Assembly (NCBI GenBank): GCA_905235085.1
Contig: CAJOKD010000010.1
Span: 49,900 to 113,899 of the forward strand
Direction of reading: 5' to 3'
DNA: 64,000 nt
From: an uncultured Bacteroidales bacterium
Lineage (GTDB): Bacteria; Bacteroidota; Bacteroidia; Bacteroidales; UBA932
Made by a program: the position numbers and the translations under genes
Shown here: positions 25,945 through 36,366 of the stretch, piece by piece
How positions within the stretch are numbered: position 1 is the first letter of the stretch
Layout of the letters: every line of letters starts with the position of its first letter
The notes under the pieces: generated by a model
What the model was told of the DNA's origin: nothing
Database searches by the model: none
The model's input: only the letters and a program-made list of their open reading frames with translations

Positions 25945-27282
25945 TTAATCGTATCTTGGTTTCAAGAACCAGATGTCAAGTAAGTTAAGTCCTATGTTAA
26001 AGTTTATATACCTTTCCCTTACCAGGTTTCCGGCAGTAGAACCTCTCTGACCTATATCTATCCCCACTGTCAGGCCGTTGGTCACTCCGGTTCTGTTGCT
26101 GAATACAGGAAGCGTAGCTCCAAAAGTCAGACCAAACGCATTTATATTGTTCCCGTCCACCTTGTAATAGGCTTGGTCCCAATAAGCTCCGGCCCTGTAA
26201 GTAATCCTTCTGCGGTAGTAACGGATATCGTTCCTGTTGGGAACATATGAGAATCCGGCACGGACCGACTGAGACGTGGTCGCACTGAATACGGCACTTC
26301 CGACGGTTGCGAAACCAGGTACGTTGTCAAGCCCGCAGGAGGACCAGTCTGACCTCAGATAATTGACTTCCGCTGTCCACTTGTTGCCCCTGAGCGCTAT
26401 ACCTGCACCTATTTCCTGGGCGAGCATCACCTTGTTCCTGGTACCGAGCGTATCCGTATACGTCCTGGGTGAAGGGGTGGAGTCGTTTATGGATGAAATG
26501 GTCTGTATCTCGAACCTGTCCACATATCCGGAAAGGTTGGACTTAAGCCTGTAGGTTGCACCTATCACTGCGCTGACACTTCCGGCCAACGGGGTTTCAT
26601 ACTGGACCCCGAATTTTCCGGAATAGCTCTTCAGGTGCATCTCATATCCGCTGTATATATCCCTGTAACCGGTGCTGGCGAGATCGAAGGTGCTGTTCTT
26701 GTTGAGCTTGCCGAAGAAATACTGTCCTTCGACTCCTATCGAGAAGCCCTTGAACGGGGAGAAGCCGGCGCCCAGGAACACGTCGGAAAGTCCGCCATAT
26801 CCCTGTACGGTATTGGTAATGACTCCTGTCTGGGATATGATTCCGCTGACCGATTCCTTGGATGTAATCTTGTAACCGATGTCGCTGAACGGGGAAAATC
26901 CCGCATACATAGCGAGGGATTTGTACACCGGGAAGGATATCGCGAAGTCATAGATATTGAACGTGTTGTTCGAGGAATGCATATCCCCTTGCTTGTAGTA
27001 CCTGTTTCCCTGGGCAAGGCTGAAATCGGCCATGAATGTCTTGGGGTCGCGTGCGGTAACGGAAGCAGGATTGAGATAGTTTAGAGCCCTCTTGTCGCGT
27101 GTAGCGATCCCTACTCCTCCCATCGCCTTGTTGTAGGCTGATCCCTGCTTGGAGATATCTCCTATTCCGAACATAGAATATGGGGAATAGGAATTATAAG
27201 CTTCGTTCTGCGCCCTTGCAGGAAGAACGCAGAGTAAACTGATAGTTATCAGGAATACTGTTCTAAATGTTCCTTTCAACAT
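25945..27282 (-). CDS. Outer-membrane beta-barrel protein (OmpP1/FadL-like)
   Basis: 445 residues with a clear signal peptide ending PARAQ. The mature N terminus (YSPYSMFGIGDISKQGSAYN, then AMGGVGIATRD) is typical of the FadL-like family found next to coaX in Bacteroidota. The remainder shows alternating amphipathic strands, and the C terminus ends LLDIWFLKPRYD. It probably forms a channel for hydrophobic molecules. Its ATG lies inside the coaX 3' end (20-base overlap, 27263-27282), so translation is probably coupled. Confidence 0.88.
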   Translation of the reverse strand: MLKGTFRTVFLITISLLCVLPARAQNEAYNSYSPYSMFGIGDISKQGSAYNKAMGGVGIATRDKRALNYLNPASVTARDPKTFMADFSLAQGNRYYKQGDMHSSNNTFNIYDFAISFPVYKSLAMYAGFSPFSDIGYKITSKESVSGIISQTGVITNTVQGYGGLSDVFLGAGFSPFKGFSIGVEGQYFFGKLNKNSTFDLASTGYRDIYSGYEMHLKSYSGKFGVQYETPLAGSVSAVIGATYRLKSNLSGYVDRFEIQTISSINDSTPSPRTYTDTLGTRNKVMLAQEIGAGIALRGNKWTAEVNYLRSDWSSCGLDNVPGFATVGSAVFSATTSQSVRAGFSYVPNRNDIRYYRRRITYRAGAYWDQAYYKVDGNNINAFGLTFGATLPVFSNRTGVTNGLTVGIDIGQRGSTAGNLVRERYINFNIGLNLLDIWFLKPRYD

Positions 27283-27988
27283 AATCGTCAGCGATCAATG
27301 CCAACCCCATCAGCACTAGATTGCAGACTACAAAGATGGAGTTTTTCATTCTTTTTGCAAAATATAAAGCGTCCCCGCCCGTAAAAACCACAACTTTTTC
27401 CGGAAAAAGCGACAAGTACCCCTGTATTTCAAACATTATGCCGCTTACCACCCCCGATTCTATCGATGTTTTCAAGGAATTTCCTGTCTCTCTGATATTT
27501 ACGGGAGTATCAACCATAGGAAGGGTTCTGGAATACCGGTTCAGAGCCTTGAACCTGGTTCTGCATCCAAGGGAAATGTTGCCTCCGGTGTATCCTCCGT
27601 CTTCGTCGGTTATGTCCACTGTAAGAGTTGTTCCGAAATCAAAGACTATGCTGCCCTTTCCTTTGAAAAGGTACCTTGCGGCTATCACCGATGCGGCCCT
27701 GTCCGGGGAAAGATATTCGGGAAGGGAATATTCACAGACGGTTTCGACGTGCTTCCGGTCGAGGATTATGAGCTTGCCGCAACCGGAACAGAGCATCTCT
27801 TCCTGGGATGCATTCACTTCGATGGTAGACGATATGACCATCACCGCCGGTTTTTCTTTCTCAACCAGCGAATGGACGAATTCGAACATCTTCTCTCCCT
27901 GGTAACGGAAGGTCTTTCCGAGTGTCATCCCGTCCGACCACGCTGCCTTGAGAGCGGTATTACCTATTTCTACCAAAAGGTTAGGCAT
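27263..27988 (-). CDS. coaX: Type III pantothenate kinase
   Basis: 241 residues, normal for CoaX. It phosphorylates pantothenate, the first step of coenzyme A synthesis. ASKHA-fold motifs are EIGNTALKAAW (phosphate loop, Glu replacing the common Asp), LSPDRAASVIAA (pantothenate/Asp-Arg motif), FDFGTTLTVD (second phosphate motif) and TGGNISLGCRTRFKAL. A minus-strand TATCTTTG box at 27993-28000 is so close to the ATG that a leader of only a few bases is implied, if it is used. Confidence 0.94.
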   Translation of the reverse strand: MPNLLVEIGNTALKAAWSDGMTLGKTFRYQGEKMFEFVHSLVEKEKPAVMVISSTIEVNASQEEMLCSGCGKLIILDRKHVETVCEYSLPEYLSPDRAASVIAARYLFKGKGSIVFDFGTTLTVDITDEDGGYTGGNISLGCRTRFKALNRYSRTLPMVDTPVNIRETGNSLKTSIESGVVSGIMFEIQGYLSLFPEKVVVFTGGDALYFAKRMKNSIFVVCNLVLMGLALIADDYVERNI

Positions 27989-27992
27989 CTTT

Positions 27993-28000
27993 CAAAGATA
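27993..28000 (-). promoter_or_regulatory. Possible -7 box of the coaX operon (near-leaderless)
   Basis: Minus-strand TATCTTTG matches TAnnTTTG but ends only about 5 bases from the coaX ATG. It could drive a leaderless transcript or be a chance match in the short spacer after mfd. Confidence 0.3.
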
Positions 28001-28011
28001 GTTATTTTTTT

Positions 28012-31000
28012 TTATTTCAGCTTTCCAAGGGTCTGCAGGGCCTTTTGGAGGGTATCTATCCCTCGTGTTACAATCTTGAGTTTTCCTTCCGACTGCTTGA
28101 GGTTGAAGAGGCTGTCGTTTGCGTTTATGTTCCCAAGTATGTCGGTGAAAGTCTTTGACTTGAAATAAGGAGACATCGGGTTGGAGATGAAGAACATTAT
28201 CATCATTCCGTTCTTAATGATAATCTTTTCGAATCCCAGCCTGCCTCCCTGGTTGCGTATCTTGACCACATTGAACAGATTGTCTGCTTCTGGCGGCAGG
28301 TCTCCGAAACGGTCGGCCAGTTCGGTTTTCGCCCGGTCTATCTCCTTGTCTCCCTGCATAGAGTCCAGGCGTTTGTATATCCTGATCTTCTCCGCAGTTA
28401 TATCTATATATGAATCCGGAATCATCGCCGGCTGGTCGGTCTCGATGGTGCAGTCGGCAATGAACGACTCGTCTTTCCTGACTGTGGATATTCCTGTTTC
28501 CATTCCGAGTTCTTCCATCGCTTCGGCAAGGATCTTCTGGTATGCCTCATATCCCATATCCATAATGAAGCCGCTTTGTTCTGCTCCAAGGAGGTTTCCG
28601 GCACCGCGGATATCCAGGTCCTGCATAGCTACGTTGAATCCGCTTCCAAGGTCGGAGAATTCCTCAATAGCCTTGAGCCTGCGTCTGGCATTGTCGGTTA
28701 TGCTTACCAGAGGGGGTACAATAAGGTAGCAGAATGCTTTCCTGTTCGACCTTCCCACTCGTCCACGAAGCTGGTGTAGGTCGCTAAGTCCTATATTCTG
28801 TGCCTGGTTTATTATTATGGTGTTGGCGTTGGGAATATCCAGCCCGTTCTCTATGATGGTTGTGCACAGAAGCATGTCATAGTCGCCGCGGATGAAATCC
28901 AACATCCTGTTTTCCAGTTCCTTGGGGTCCATCTGGCCGTGAGCTACACATATCTTCATATCCGGAACCAGGCGGTGGAGGATTTCGTGTATGGAATCCA
29001 GCTCTTCCACTTTGTTATGAAGGAAGAATATCTGGCCGTTCCTGTTGAGTTCGTAATTTATAATGCTCTTTATCTCACTTGTATTGAACAGGATTATTTC
29101 CGTCTGCGTCGGAATCCTGTTAGGCGGCGGAGTGTTGATTATAGAGAGATCCCTGGCTCCGAGAAGAGAGAACTGGAGGGTTCGGGGAATCGGAGTGGCT
29201 GTAAGGGTAAGGGTGTCCACGGAAGACTTCAACTGGCGGAGCCTTTCCTTGGCAGAAACACCGAATTTCTGCTCCTCATCTATTACCAGCAACCCCAAGT
29301 CCTTGAATTCGAAACCTTTACCAAGCATCTTGTGGGTTCCTATAATTATATCCAGCTGCCCTTCCTTCAACCTTCTCTTTATTTCAGTAACCTCTTTCGC
29401 GGAATGAAGCCTGCTGACATATTCGATTGTGCAAGGGAAATCCTTGAGCCTGGCTGAAAAAGTATTGTAATGCTGCAGGGCTAGGATGGTAGTAGGTACC
29501 AGGACAGCGACCTGTTTTCCGTCAGTTACTGCCTTGAAGGCCGCCCTGATGGCTATTTCGGTCTTTCCGAAACCAACGTCTCCGCATATAAGGCGGTCCA
29601 TCGGGCTGTCGTCTTCCATATCCATCTTCACTGCCTTGGTGGCTGCTTCCTGGTCCGGAGTATCCTCATACATAAAGGAGGATTCGAGTTCTTCCTGAAG
29701 ATAGCTGTCGGGAGAAAAAGCAAATCCTTTGGACGCCTTCCTCTTGGCATACAGCTGGATAAGGTCCTTTGCAATATCCTTTATCTTGGATTTGGCGCTG
29801 GTCTTCAGATTCTGCCAGCTCTTGGATCCAAGCTTGTTGATCTTCGGAGCTTCTCCATCCTTCGGCCTGAAGCGGGAAATCTTGTTCAAGGAATGGACGG
29901 ACACGAACACCACATCTCCATCCTTATACATCAGTTTCACGACTTCGTGCATCCTGCCCTTGTCGTCTTTCATCCTTACCAGGCCTCCGAATACTCCAAC
30001 TCCGTGGTCTATATGGACTACGTAATCCCCTATGTTGAACGCAGTGAGGTCATTCAATGTCAGCTGCTCGCTTTTTTCCACGGTCCTCCTGAGGCTTACC
30101 CTGTGGAATCTGTCGAATATCTCGTGGTCTGAATAACAGCATATCCTGTCTTCGTGGTCAATGAATCCAGAATGTATATTCTTGCCTTCGACGAAGGCCG
30201 GCACCAGTCCGCTGTTTTCTATAAGTATGGACTTGAGTCTTTCTATCTGGGATTTTTTCTCACTGAATATGAATACTTTGTACCCATATTCCATATTCTT
30301 CCTTATGTCGGAAGTCAGTATTTCGAAGTTCTTGTTGAATACAGGTTGTGGAGCAATGCCAAACTTGACCGCATCTTCCGCTTCGGTTCCAAGAGGTACC
30401 TGCAGGAATACTTTCCGGAAAGGAACCAATTCCCTGCAGAACCCCCTATCCTTATAGATGTCGTAAGAATCTGCCCATATCAATGTATTTCCAGGCAGAA
30501 GGGAAACAATGCTTTGTCCACCGCTGTTTCCTTCGCTCGAAGTGAGGTCCGGAAATATCTCCACTTCCTTTCTTTCTTCTTTAGAAAGCTGTGTATTACA
30601 GTCGAATACATTTATCCTTTCTATTTCATTCCCGAAGAAAGAAATCCTGAAAGGATCGTTAAAAGAATATGAGAAAATATCTATTATGGAACCTCTTATA
30701 CTGTATTGTCCAGGAGTAGAAACGAAATCCGCTCTCTCGAAACCTTGATCGGACAGCTTTGACTTTATCTCATCGTGGGAAATCTCCTGTCCGGTTGATA
30801 TCTTCATCACGGATCCGGTTATATCTCCTATTCCTGGAACAAGTTCTTCAAGAGCATCCGGATAAGTGACTATGAAAAGACGGGATGAATTGTCAGCATT
30901 CGATATTATCTTCCCTATAGCGGAAGTTCTTTGGACTCCGAGAGTGGATTTGTAATTGCTCTTTTCCACTCCCTTGCCGCTGTCCGGAAGGAAGAAAACA

Positions 31001-31206
31001 ATATCTCCATCCACCAGGGAATATAAATCGGCGGCACAATATTCGGCAGCCTCCTTGTCAGGGAGTATGATAAAATGGGTACCTTCAACGGCACATTGGG
31101 ATACGACGAACCACCTGGCAGAAAGAAAAAGACCTTTACAATAGACTTCCTTGTCTTTTACTATCTTTCCTTCCAGTTTTCCGGAAGAAACTGAACTTAT
31201 CAACAT
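28012..31206 (-). CDS. mfd: Transcription-repair coupling factor
   Basis: 1064 residues from the ATG at 31206; a TTG 9 bases earlier is less likely. Mfd removes RNA polymerase stalled at lesions and recruits UvrA. The order is: N-terminal UvrB-like domains, the RNA-polymerase-interacting region (FNIGDYVVHIDHGVGVFGGL), the translocase with Walker A ICGDVGFGKTE near residue 543 and DEEQ near 645, then GRVGRSNRKAFCYL, and the C-terminal TRCF domain. It is somewhat shorter than E. coli Mfd, as is common in Bacteroidota. It is transcribed divergently from ruvB. Confidence 0.96.
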   Translation of the reverse strand: MLISSVSSGKLEGKIVKDKEVYCKGLFLSARWFVVSQCAVEGTHFIILPDKEAAEYCAADLYSLVDGDIVFFLPDSGKGVEKSNYKSTLGVQRTSAIGKIISNADNSSRLFIVTYPDALEELVPGIGDITGSVMKISTGQEISHDEIKSKLSDQGFERADFVSTPGQYSIRGSIIDIFSYSFNDPFRISFFGNEIERINVFDCNTQLSKEERKEVEIFPDLTSSEGNSGGQSIVSLLPGNTLIWADSYDIYKDRGFCRELVPFRKVFLQVPLGTEAEDAVKFGIAPQPVFNKNFEILTSDIRKNMEYGYKVFIFSEKKSQIERLKSILIENSGLVPAFVEGKNIHSGFIDHEDRICCYSDHEIFDRFHRVSLRRTVEKSEQLTLNDLTAFNIGDYVVHIDHGVGVFGGLVRMKDDKGRMHEVVKLMYKDGDVVFVSVHSLNKISRFRPKDGEAPKINKLGSKSWQNLKTSAKSKIKDIAKDLIQLYAKRKASKGFAFSPDSYLQEELESSFMYEDTPDQEAATKAVKMDMEDDSPMDRLICGDVGFGKTEIAIRAAFKAVTDGKQVAVLVPTTILALQHYNTFSARLKDFPCTIEYVSRLHSAKEVTEIKRRLKEGQLDIIIGTHKMLGKGFEFKDLGLLVIDEEQKFGVSAKERLRQLKSSVDTLTLTATPIPRTLQFSLLGARDLSIINTPPPNRIPTQTEIILFNTSEIKSIINYELNRNGQIFFLHNKVEELDSIHEILHRLVPDMKICVAHGQMDPKELENRMLDFIRGDYDMLLCTTIIENGLDIPNANTIIINQAQNIGLSDLHQLRGRVGRSNRKAFCYLIVPPLVSITDNARRRLKAIEEFSDLGSGFNVAMQDLDIRGAGNLLGAEQSGFIMDMGYEAYQKILAEAMEELGMETGISTVRKDESFIADCTIETDQPAMIPDSYIDITAEKIRIYKRLDSMQGDKEIDRAKTELADRFGDLPPEADNLFNVVKIRNQGGRLGFEKIIIKNGMMIMFFISNPMSPYFKSKTFTDILGNINANDSLFNLKQSEGKLKIVTRGIDTLQKALQTLGKLK

Positions 31207-31461
31207 ACGTTGCAAAATATTGTCAATAATCTGTTGATAACCCTGTTAACAACCCCCGTTTTATTGTTTATCATCCGGAACGGAGCGGTTTTCAACAAAA
31301 TGCAAACAAATTACCGAATGATGCACTAACAGGTTATTTTGTTATTAAAATATTAATAATCAATAAATTGAATGAGTTATTAACATTTTAAAAACCTATA
31401 TAACACCATCAATTTATATAAAAATAAATCAATATATTTGTATTGAATAAAAGACCTTCTG
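31207..31461. other. AT-rich divergent spacer between mfd and ruvB
   Basis: 255 bases without a gene. It holds one exact DnaA-box-type nonamer (reverse TTATCAACA at 31232-31240), several TTAACA/TGTTAA runs and the ruvB -7 box. It is notably A/T-rich from 31300 on. No cluster of DnaA boxes is visible, so nothing beyond divergent promoters can be supported. Confidence 0.5.
31433..31440 (+). promoter_or_regulatory. Probable -7 box of ruvB
   Basis: TATATTTG is a full match to TAnnTTTG, 21 bases before the ruvB ATG. The -33 position has only TTTA. Confidence 0.5.
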
Positions 31462-32493
31462 ATGACAGAGTTCGATCCGCACAATACAAATTCCGACAAA
31501 GATAAGGATTTGGATGGAATTATACGCCCGCAGGAACTTGAAGATTTCACCGGCCAGAAAGAGATAGTATCCAACCTGAACGTATATATAAAGGCGGCAA
31601 AGATGAGAGGCGAAGCTCTCGACCACGTCCTTTTCCACGGTCCTCCGGGACTCGGAAAGACCACTCTCGCCCATATCATAGCTAATGAAATGGGTGTGAA
31701 TATGAAGATTACCTCCGGTCCTGTCCTCGACAAGCCGGGAGACCTGGCAGGTCTGCTTACTTCTCTCGAGACGGGAGACGTCCTTTTCATAGATGAAATC
31801 CACCGTCTTTCCCCGGAAGTGGAAGAGTATCTTTATTCCGCTATGGAAGATTATGTCATAGACATAATGATAGACAAAGGACCAGGTGCTCGTTCTGTGA
31901 GAATAAGCTTGAACCCTTTCACTCTCGTCGGAGCTACCACCAGAAGCGGTCTGCTTACCGCTCCTCTCCGGGAGAGGTTTGGAATTAACTGTGCCTTGGA
32001 ATATTACGATACTTCGGAACTTGTGAGGATAGTCAGGAGGAGTGCCAGGATCCTGAAGGTCACGATAGACGATGACGCTTCCAAGGAAATCGCTCTCAGG
32101 AGCCGGGGTACCCCGAGGATATCGAACGCACTTCTGAAGAGGGTGCGTGATTTCGCCCAGGTGATGGGTGACGGGCATATAGACCTGGATATAGCCAGAT
32201 ATGCCCTCAATAAACTGAAGATAGACAAGAGGGGTCTGGATTCCATCGACAACAAGATATTAAGAACTATAATAACAACTTTCAAGGGAGGTCCGGTCGG
32301 AGCCAATACGATCGCTACTGCGATAAGTGAGGATCAGGGTACTTTCGAAGAGGTATATGAACCGTTCCTCATAAAGGAAGGATTCCTAGTGCGCACTCAA
32401 AGGGGAAGGGTTGCTACTGAACTCGCTTACAGGCATTTAGGTATGGATGCCGAACTTGAAGCTAATAAGATTGACAATGGCTCGCTATTTTAG
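31462..32493 (+). CDS. ruvB: Holliday junction branch-migration helicase RuvB
   Basis: 343 residues. It is the hexameric AAA+ motor that works with RuvA (gene at 43728) on Holliday junctions. Walker A GPPGLGKT is at residues 60-67, Walker B FIDEIHR around 110-115, sensor [19 protein letters not shown] contains the arginine-finger segment, and the C-terminal winged helix ends with [15 protein letters not shown]. The following gene starts inside its 3' end (17-base overlap). Confidence 0.97.
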   Translation: MTEFDPHNTNSDKDKDLDGIIRPQELEDFTGQKEIVSNLNVYIKAAKMRGEALDHVLFHGPPGLGKTTLAHIIANEMGVNMKITSGPVLDKPGDLAGLLTSLETGDVLFIDEIHRLSPEVEEYLYSAMEDYVIDIMIDKGPGARSVRISLNPFTLVGATTRSGLLTAPLRERFGINCALEYYDTSELVRIVRRSARILKVTIDDDASKEIALRSRGTPRISNALLKRVRDFAQVMGDGHIDLDIARYALNKLKIDKRGLDSIDNKILRTIITTFKGGPVGANTIATAISEDQGTFEEVYEPFLIKEGFLVRTQRGRVATELAYRHLGMDAELEANKIDNGSLF

Positions 32494-33565
32494 GTTTCCG
32501 TTAACCTTCCTTTTTCTTTTCATCTCGATACAGGCCTTCTGCTGCACTTCGGTTATAATTTCCGGGAATGCAAGGGCAGATGGCCGGCCGGTAATGTACA
32601 AGCATCGGGATACCGGAGAAGTGAACAACAGGATGCAGTGGTTCCAAGGACCAAAGTATTATTTCATAGCACTGGTGAATTCTTCTGCGAAGGAAGGAGA
32701 GGCCTGGGCAGGAACCAATTCTGCAGGATTCTGTATAATGAATACTGCCACCTACGACCTTAAGGATGACGATCTTCCTGATGATATGATGGATCAGGAA
32801 GGTAAGTTTATGTACAACGCGCTAGGAGTTTGTGCGGATTTGGATGACTTCGAGCATTTCCTTGATACTGTTCCGAAACCATATGGAGTGGAAGCCAACT
32901 TCGGAATAATAGATTCTCACGGCGGAGCTGCTTATTATGAAGTGAACAATCATTCTTACCGCAGGTTCGACGTAGCTGATGAGCCCGGAGGATATATGGT
33001 AGTGACCAATTTTACCAGAAGCGGACGCGAAAAGGACAGAAAAGGAGTCGACAGGTGGGAGAAATGCAAAGATATATGTGCAGGAATGGATATGTCTGTC
33101 GTTGGTCATAAGGAACTGTTCAACAATATTTCCAGGTCAGGAAAACCTATTCAAAGGGATATTTCTTCATCAGCAATCGTATTTGAAGGGGTTCGTCAGG
33201 GAGAGAATCCGCTGAGGACGGTCGCTTGGACCATAATTGGTTGTCCTACGACTTGTATCTATATTCCTCTCAAGGTGTTCACAAGTGACCATATTCCTGC
33301 TTTTATGAAGGAATACAAGGACGGTGACAATGCACAGATATGCAGCCAGGCTCTTGTAATAAAGGGTATCTATGGGTTTGAGCGTGGATGTATCCCTGAG
33401 TGCCAGGAAGTTGAAAAGTACGTAGACAGCAAATTCAAGCGCTGGATGAACGGACCGAGGTATGATAAATACATAAGGAAGGTATATTATAAATACAAAC
33501 TTATGTACAGCCGCAAGTTGCCGAAAGTGGTCCATAAACTTGCTGACTTCGAGAAAAATGACTAA
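32477..33565 (+). CDS. Secreted Ntn-hydrolase (peptidase C45 / choloylglycine-hydrolase-like)
   Basis: About 362 residues from the ATG at 32477, which overlaps ruvB by 17 bases. The signal peptide ends ...IQAFC, leaving a mature N-terminal Cys (CTSVIIS). This is the autocatalytic nucleophile position of N-terminal-nucleophile hydrolases, which cleave linear amide C-N bonds. Further family-like features are [21 protein letters not shown] and [16 protein letters not shown]. It probably hydrolyses an amide such as a bile-salt-like, acyl-amino-acid or beta-lactam-like substrate in the periplasm, but the substrate is unknown. It sits just before sdhA, in the place where sdhC would be expected. Confidence 0.78.
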   Translation: MARYFRFPLTFLFLFISIQAFCCTSVIISGNARADGRPVMYKHRDTGEVNNRMQWFQGPKYYFIALVNSSAKEGEAWAGTNSAGFCIMNTATYDLKDDDLPDDMMDQEGKFMYNALGVCADLDDFEHFLDTVPKPYGVEANFGIIDSHGGAAYYEVNNHSYRRFDVADEPGGYMVVTNFTRSGREKDRKGVDRWEKCKDICAGMDMSVVGHKELFNNISRSGKPIQRDISSSAIVFEGVRQGENPLRTVAWTIIGCPTTCIYIPLKVFTSDHIPAFMKEYKDGDNAQICSQALVIKGIYGFERGCIPECQEVEKYVDSKFKRWMNGPRYDKYIRKVYYKYKLMYSRKLPKVVHKLADFEKND

Positions 33566-33618
33566 AATTGCAGACTGTATCAATAACCAGCATAAATACT
33601 ACAAAAACATATTTCAAA

Positions 33619-35565
33619 ATGGCCGATAAATTAATATCAAAGATTCCTGACGGACCTTTGGCTGAAAAATGGACCAAAAGGAAATCTGAACTTCGTCTTG
33701 TCAATCCGAACAACAGAAGAAAACTTGAGATCATCGTAGTAGGAACCGGTCTGGGAGGAGCTTCCGCAGCTGCTTCCCTCGGTGAACTTGGCTACAATGT
33801 CAAAGTATTCTGTATAAGCGATTCTCCTAGAAGGGCGCACTCCATTGCCGCTCAGGGAGGTATAAATGCTGCCAAAAATTACCAGAACGACAATGACGCT
33901 GTCTACCGTCTTTTCTATGATACCATAAAGGGTGGTGACTACCGCAGCCGTGAAGCCAACGTGTATCGTCTTGCAGAAGTAAGCGCCGCCATTATCGACC
34001 AGTGTGTTGCGCAGGGTGTTCCTTTCGCCCGTGAATACGGCGGATACCTTGCCAACCGTTCATTCGGAGGTGTCCAGGTCAGCCGTACTTTCTATGCGAG
34101 GGGACAAACCGGACAGCAGCTCCTTCTCGGTGCCTATGCAGCTCTCAACCGTCAGATTGCAGCCGGGACAGTGACCAGCTATCCTCGTCACGAGATGCTC
34201 GACCTCGTTATGATCGACGGTCAGGCAAAGGGTATTATCGCCCGCAACCTTGTCACCGGAAAGCTTGAAAGATTCGGAGCTCACGCAGTGGTTATCGCCA
34301 CCGGAGGATACGGAAATACCTATTTCCTTTCTACCAATGCGATGAATTCCAACGGTTCTGCGGCCTGGCAGTGCTACAAGAAGGGAGCATATTTCGCCAA
34401 TCCTTGCTTCGCACAGATCCATCCGACTTGTATTCCTGTACACGGAGACCAGCAGTGCAAGCTTACCCTTATGTCGGAATCCCTTCGTAATGATGGTAGG
34501 ATCTGGGTTCCAAAGAAGATGGAAGATGTGATGAGGCTTCGTAAGCACGAAGTAAAGCCATCCCAGATTCCTGAGGAAGACAGAGATTACTATCTCGAGC
34601 GCCGTTATCCTGCATTCGGAAACCTTGTTCCTAGGGATGTGGCTTCACGTGCAGCAAAGGAGCGTTGCGATGCCGGCTACGGAGTAAACGAGACAGGACT
34701 TGCCGTATTCCTTGATTTCTCCGATGCTATCAAGAGACTCGGACACCAGAGGGTTCAGGAGCGCTACGGCAACCTCTTCGATATGTATTACAAGATCAAT
34801 AATGTCAGCCCGTGGGAAGAACCTATGATGATTTATCCTGCCATCCATTATACGATGGGCGGAATCTGGGTCGACTACGATCTTCAGACTACCATTCCTG
34901 GTCTTTATGCGATCGGCGAGGCTAATTTCTCCGACCACGGAGGCAACCGTCTCGGTGCATCTGCCCTTATGCAGGGTCTTGCAGACGGCTATTTCGTACT
35001 CCCTGTTACCATCGCCGACTACCTTTCCAACAAGTTTGCCGAGCCTAAGACCGACATCAACGACCCTGCTTTCGAACATGCAGAGAAGGATGTCCAGGCA
35101 AGGATCGACCGTCTCTTCGGCATCAAGGGTAAGCAGACAGTCGATTCGATGCACAAGAAACTCGGAAACATTATGTGGGAATATGTCGGAATGGCCCGCA
35201 GCGAAGAAGGTTTGAAGAAGGCTATCGAAGAAATAAAGAAACTCAAGGCAGAATTCTACAAGGATGTATGCGTACCAGGAAACCAGGGAGAGTTCAACCA
35301 GGAACTTGAGAAGGCTCTGAGGCTTGAGGACTTCTTCGAAATTGGTGAACTGATGGCTCGTGACGCGCTCAACAGGAACGAATCCTGCGGCGGTCATTTC
35401 CGTGTTGAGAGCCAGACGGAAGAAGGTGAAGCCAAGAGAGACGATGCCAACTATATGTATGTGGCAGCTTGGGAATACAAGGGTGAAGACAAAGAGCCTG
35501 AACTCCACAAGGAACCTCTCAAATACGAGTTCATCGAGGTTAAAACCAGAAATTATAAAGACTAA
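33619..35565 (+). CDS. sdhA: Succinate dehydrogenase/fumarate reductase flavoprotein subunit
   Basis: 649 residues from the ATG at 33619. It is the FAD subunit that interconverts succinate and fumarate; in Bacteroidales it mainly serves anaerobic fumarate respiration to succinate and propionate. The dinucleotide motif GTGLGG (42-47) and the FAD-linking His in [11 protein letters not shown] (His74) are present, as is the capping domain and active-site segment around HPTCIPVHG. It is followed by sdhB after 6 bases. No sdhC cytochrome subunit lies upstream. Confidence 0.96.
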   Translation: MADKLISKIPDGPLAEKWTKRKSELRLVNPNNRRKLEIIVVGTGLGGASAAASLGELGYNVKVFCISDSPRRAHSIAAQGGINAAKNYQNDNDAVYRLFYDTIKGGDYRSREANVYRLAEVSAAIIDQCVAQGVPFAREYGGYLANRSFGGVQVSRTFYARGQTGQQLLLGAYAALNRQIAAGTVTSYPRHEMLDLVMIDGQAKGIIARNLVTGKLERFGAHAVVIATGGYGNTYFLSTNAMNSNGSAAWQCYKKGAYFANPCFAQIHPTCIPVHGDQQCKLTLMSESLRNDGRIWVPKKMEDVMRLRKHEVKPSQIPEEDRDYYLERRYPAFGNLVPRDVASRAAKERCDAGYGVNETGLAVFLDFSDAIKRLGHQRVQERYGNLFDMYYKINNVSPWEEPMMIYPAIHYTMGGIWVDYDLQTTIPGLYAIGEANFSDHGGNRLGASALMQGLADGYFVLPVTIADYLSNKFAEPKTDINDPAFEHAEKDVQARIDRLFGIKGKQTVDSMHKKLGNIMWEYVGMARSEEGLKKAIEEIKKLKAEFYKDVCVPGNQGEFNQELEKALRLEDFFEIGELMARDALNRNESCGGHFRVESQTEEGEAKRDDANYMYVAAWEYKGEDKEPELHKEPLKYEFIEVKTRNYKD

Positions 35566-35571
35566 TCGGAT

Positions 35572-36351
35572 ATGGATTTCAATCTTAAGATATGGCGTCA
35601 GAAGAACGCCCGGGAAAAGGGTCATTTCGAGACCTATCACATTGCAGGAATCGAGGAGGATGCTTCGTTCCTGGAGATGCTTGACATCCTGAACGAACAG
35701 CTGATCCGTGAAGGAAACGATCCGGTTGCGGTTGAGAGAGGTTGCCAGAGCAGCGGTCCGGTTTCATTCGACCATGACTGCCGCGAAGGTATTTGCGGAG
35801 CTTGCTCCCTCTATATTGACGGCCGAGCCCACGGTCCGGACGATCACGTCACTACCTGCCAGTTGTTTATGCGTCATTTCAAGGACGGTGCTACGATAAC
35901 CGTGGAACCATTCAGAAGTCCGGCTTTCCCTATAATCAAGGATTTGGTCGTGGACCGCAGTGCTTTTGACAAGATCCTGCAGGCCGGTGGTTTCATCTCC
36001 GTACGTACAGGAGCCGCCCAGGACGCCAATTGCATCCTTATCCCTCACGAGAAGGCAGAAAAGAGTATGGATGCAGCAGCCTGCGTCGGTTGCGGCGCTT
36101 GCGTGGCTACTTGCAAGAACGGATCAGCTATGCTGTTCGTAGCAGCCAGGGTCAGTTCCCTTGCATTACTTCCTCAGGGCCGTCCTGAAGCAGCCAGAAG
36201 GGCAAGGAATATGGTTGCAAAGATGGAGGAACTTGGTTTCGGAGGTTGCACCAATACTCGCGCCTGCGAGATGGAATGCCCTAAGGGAATATCCATAGAG
36301 CACATTTCAAGGCTCAACAGGGAATTCCTCTCCGCTAAATTCTCTGAATAG
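35572..36351 (+). CDS. sdhB: Succinate dehydrogenase/fumarate reductase iron-sulfur subunit
   Basis: 259 residues. It carries electrons between the flavoprotein and the membrane quinone site. The plant-type 2Fe-2S ligands are CREGICGAC (70-78) and a later Cys in TTCQLF. The ferredoxin-like part has [11 protein letters not shown] and [15 protein letters not shown] for the 4Fe-4S and 3Fe-4S clusters. It is coupled to sdhA (6-base gap). The membrane anchor subunit is not encoded nearby in this window. Confidence 0.96.
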   Translation: MDFNLKIWRQKNAREKGHFETYHIAGIEEDASFLEMLDILNEQLIREGNDPVAVERGCQSSGPVSFDHDCREGICGACSLYIDGRAHGPDDHVTTCQLFMRHFKDGATITVEPFRSPAFPIIKDLVVDRSAFDKILQAGGFISVRTGAAQDANCILIPHEKAEKSMDAAACVGCGACVATCKNGSAMLFVAARVSSLALLPQGRPEAARRARNMVAKMEELGFGGCTNTRACEMECPKGISIEHISRLNREFLSAKFSE

Positions 36352-36366
36352 ATTACTACAGAAATA

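Noticed and set aside
31200..31461. Chromosome origin of replication near mfd/ruvB or mnmG
   Set aside because: Only one convincing DnaA-box match was seen. In Bacteroidota mnmG is not a reliable origin marker, and no dnaA or dnaN lies nearby.
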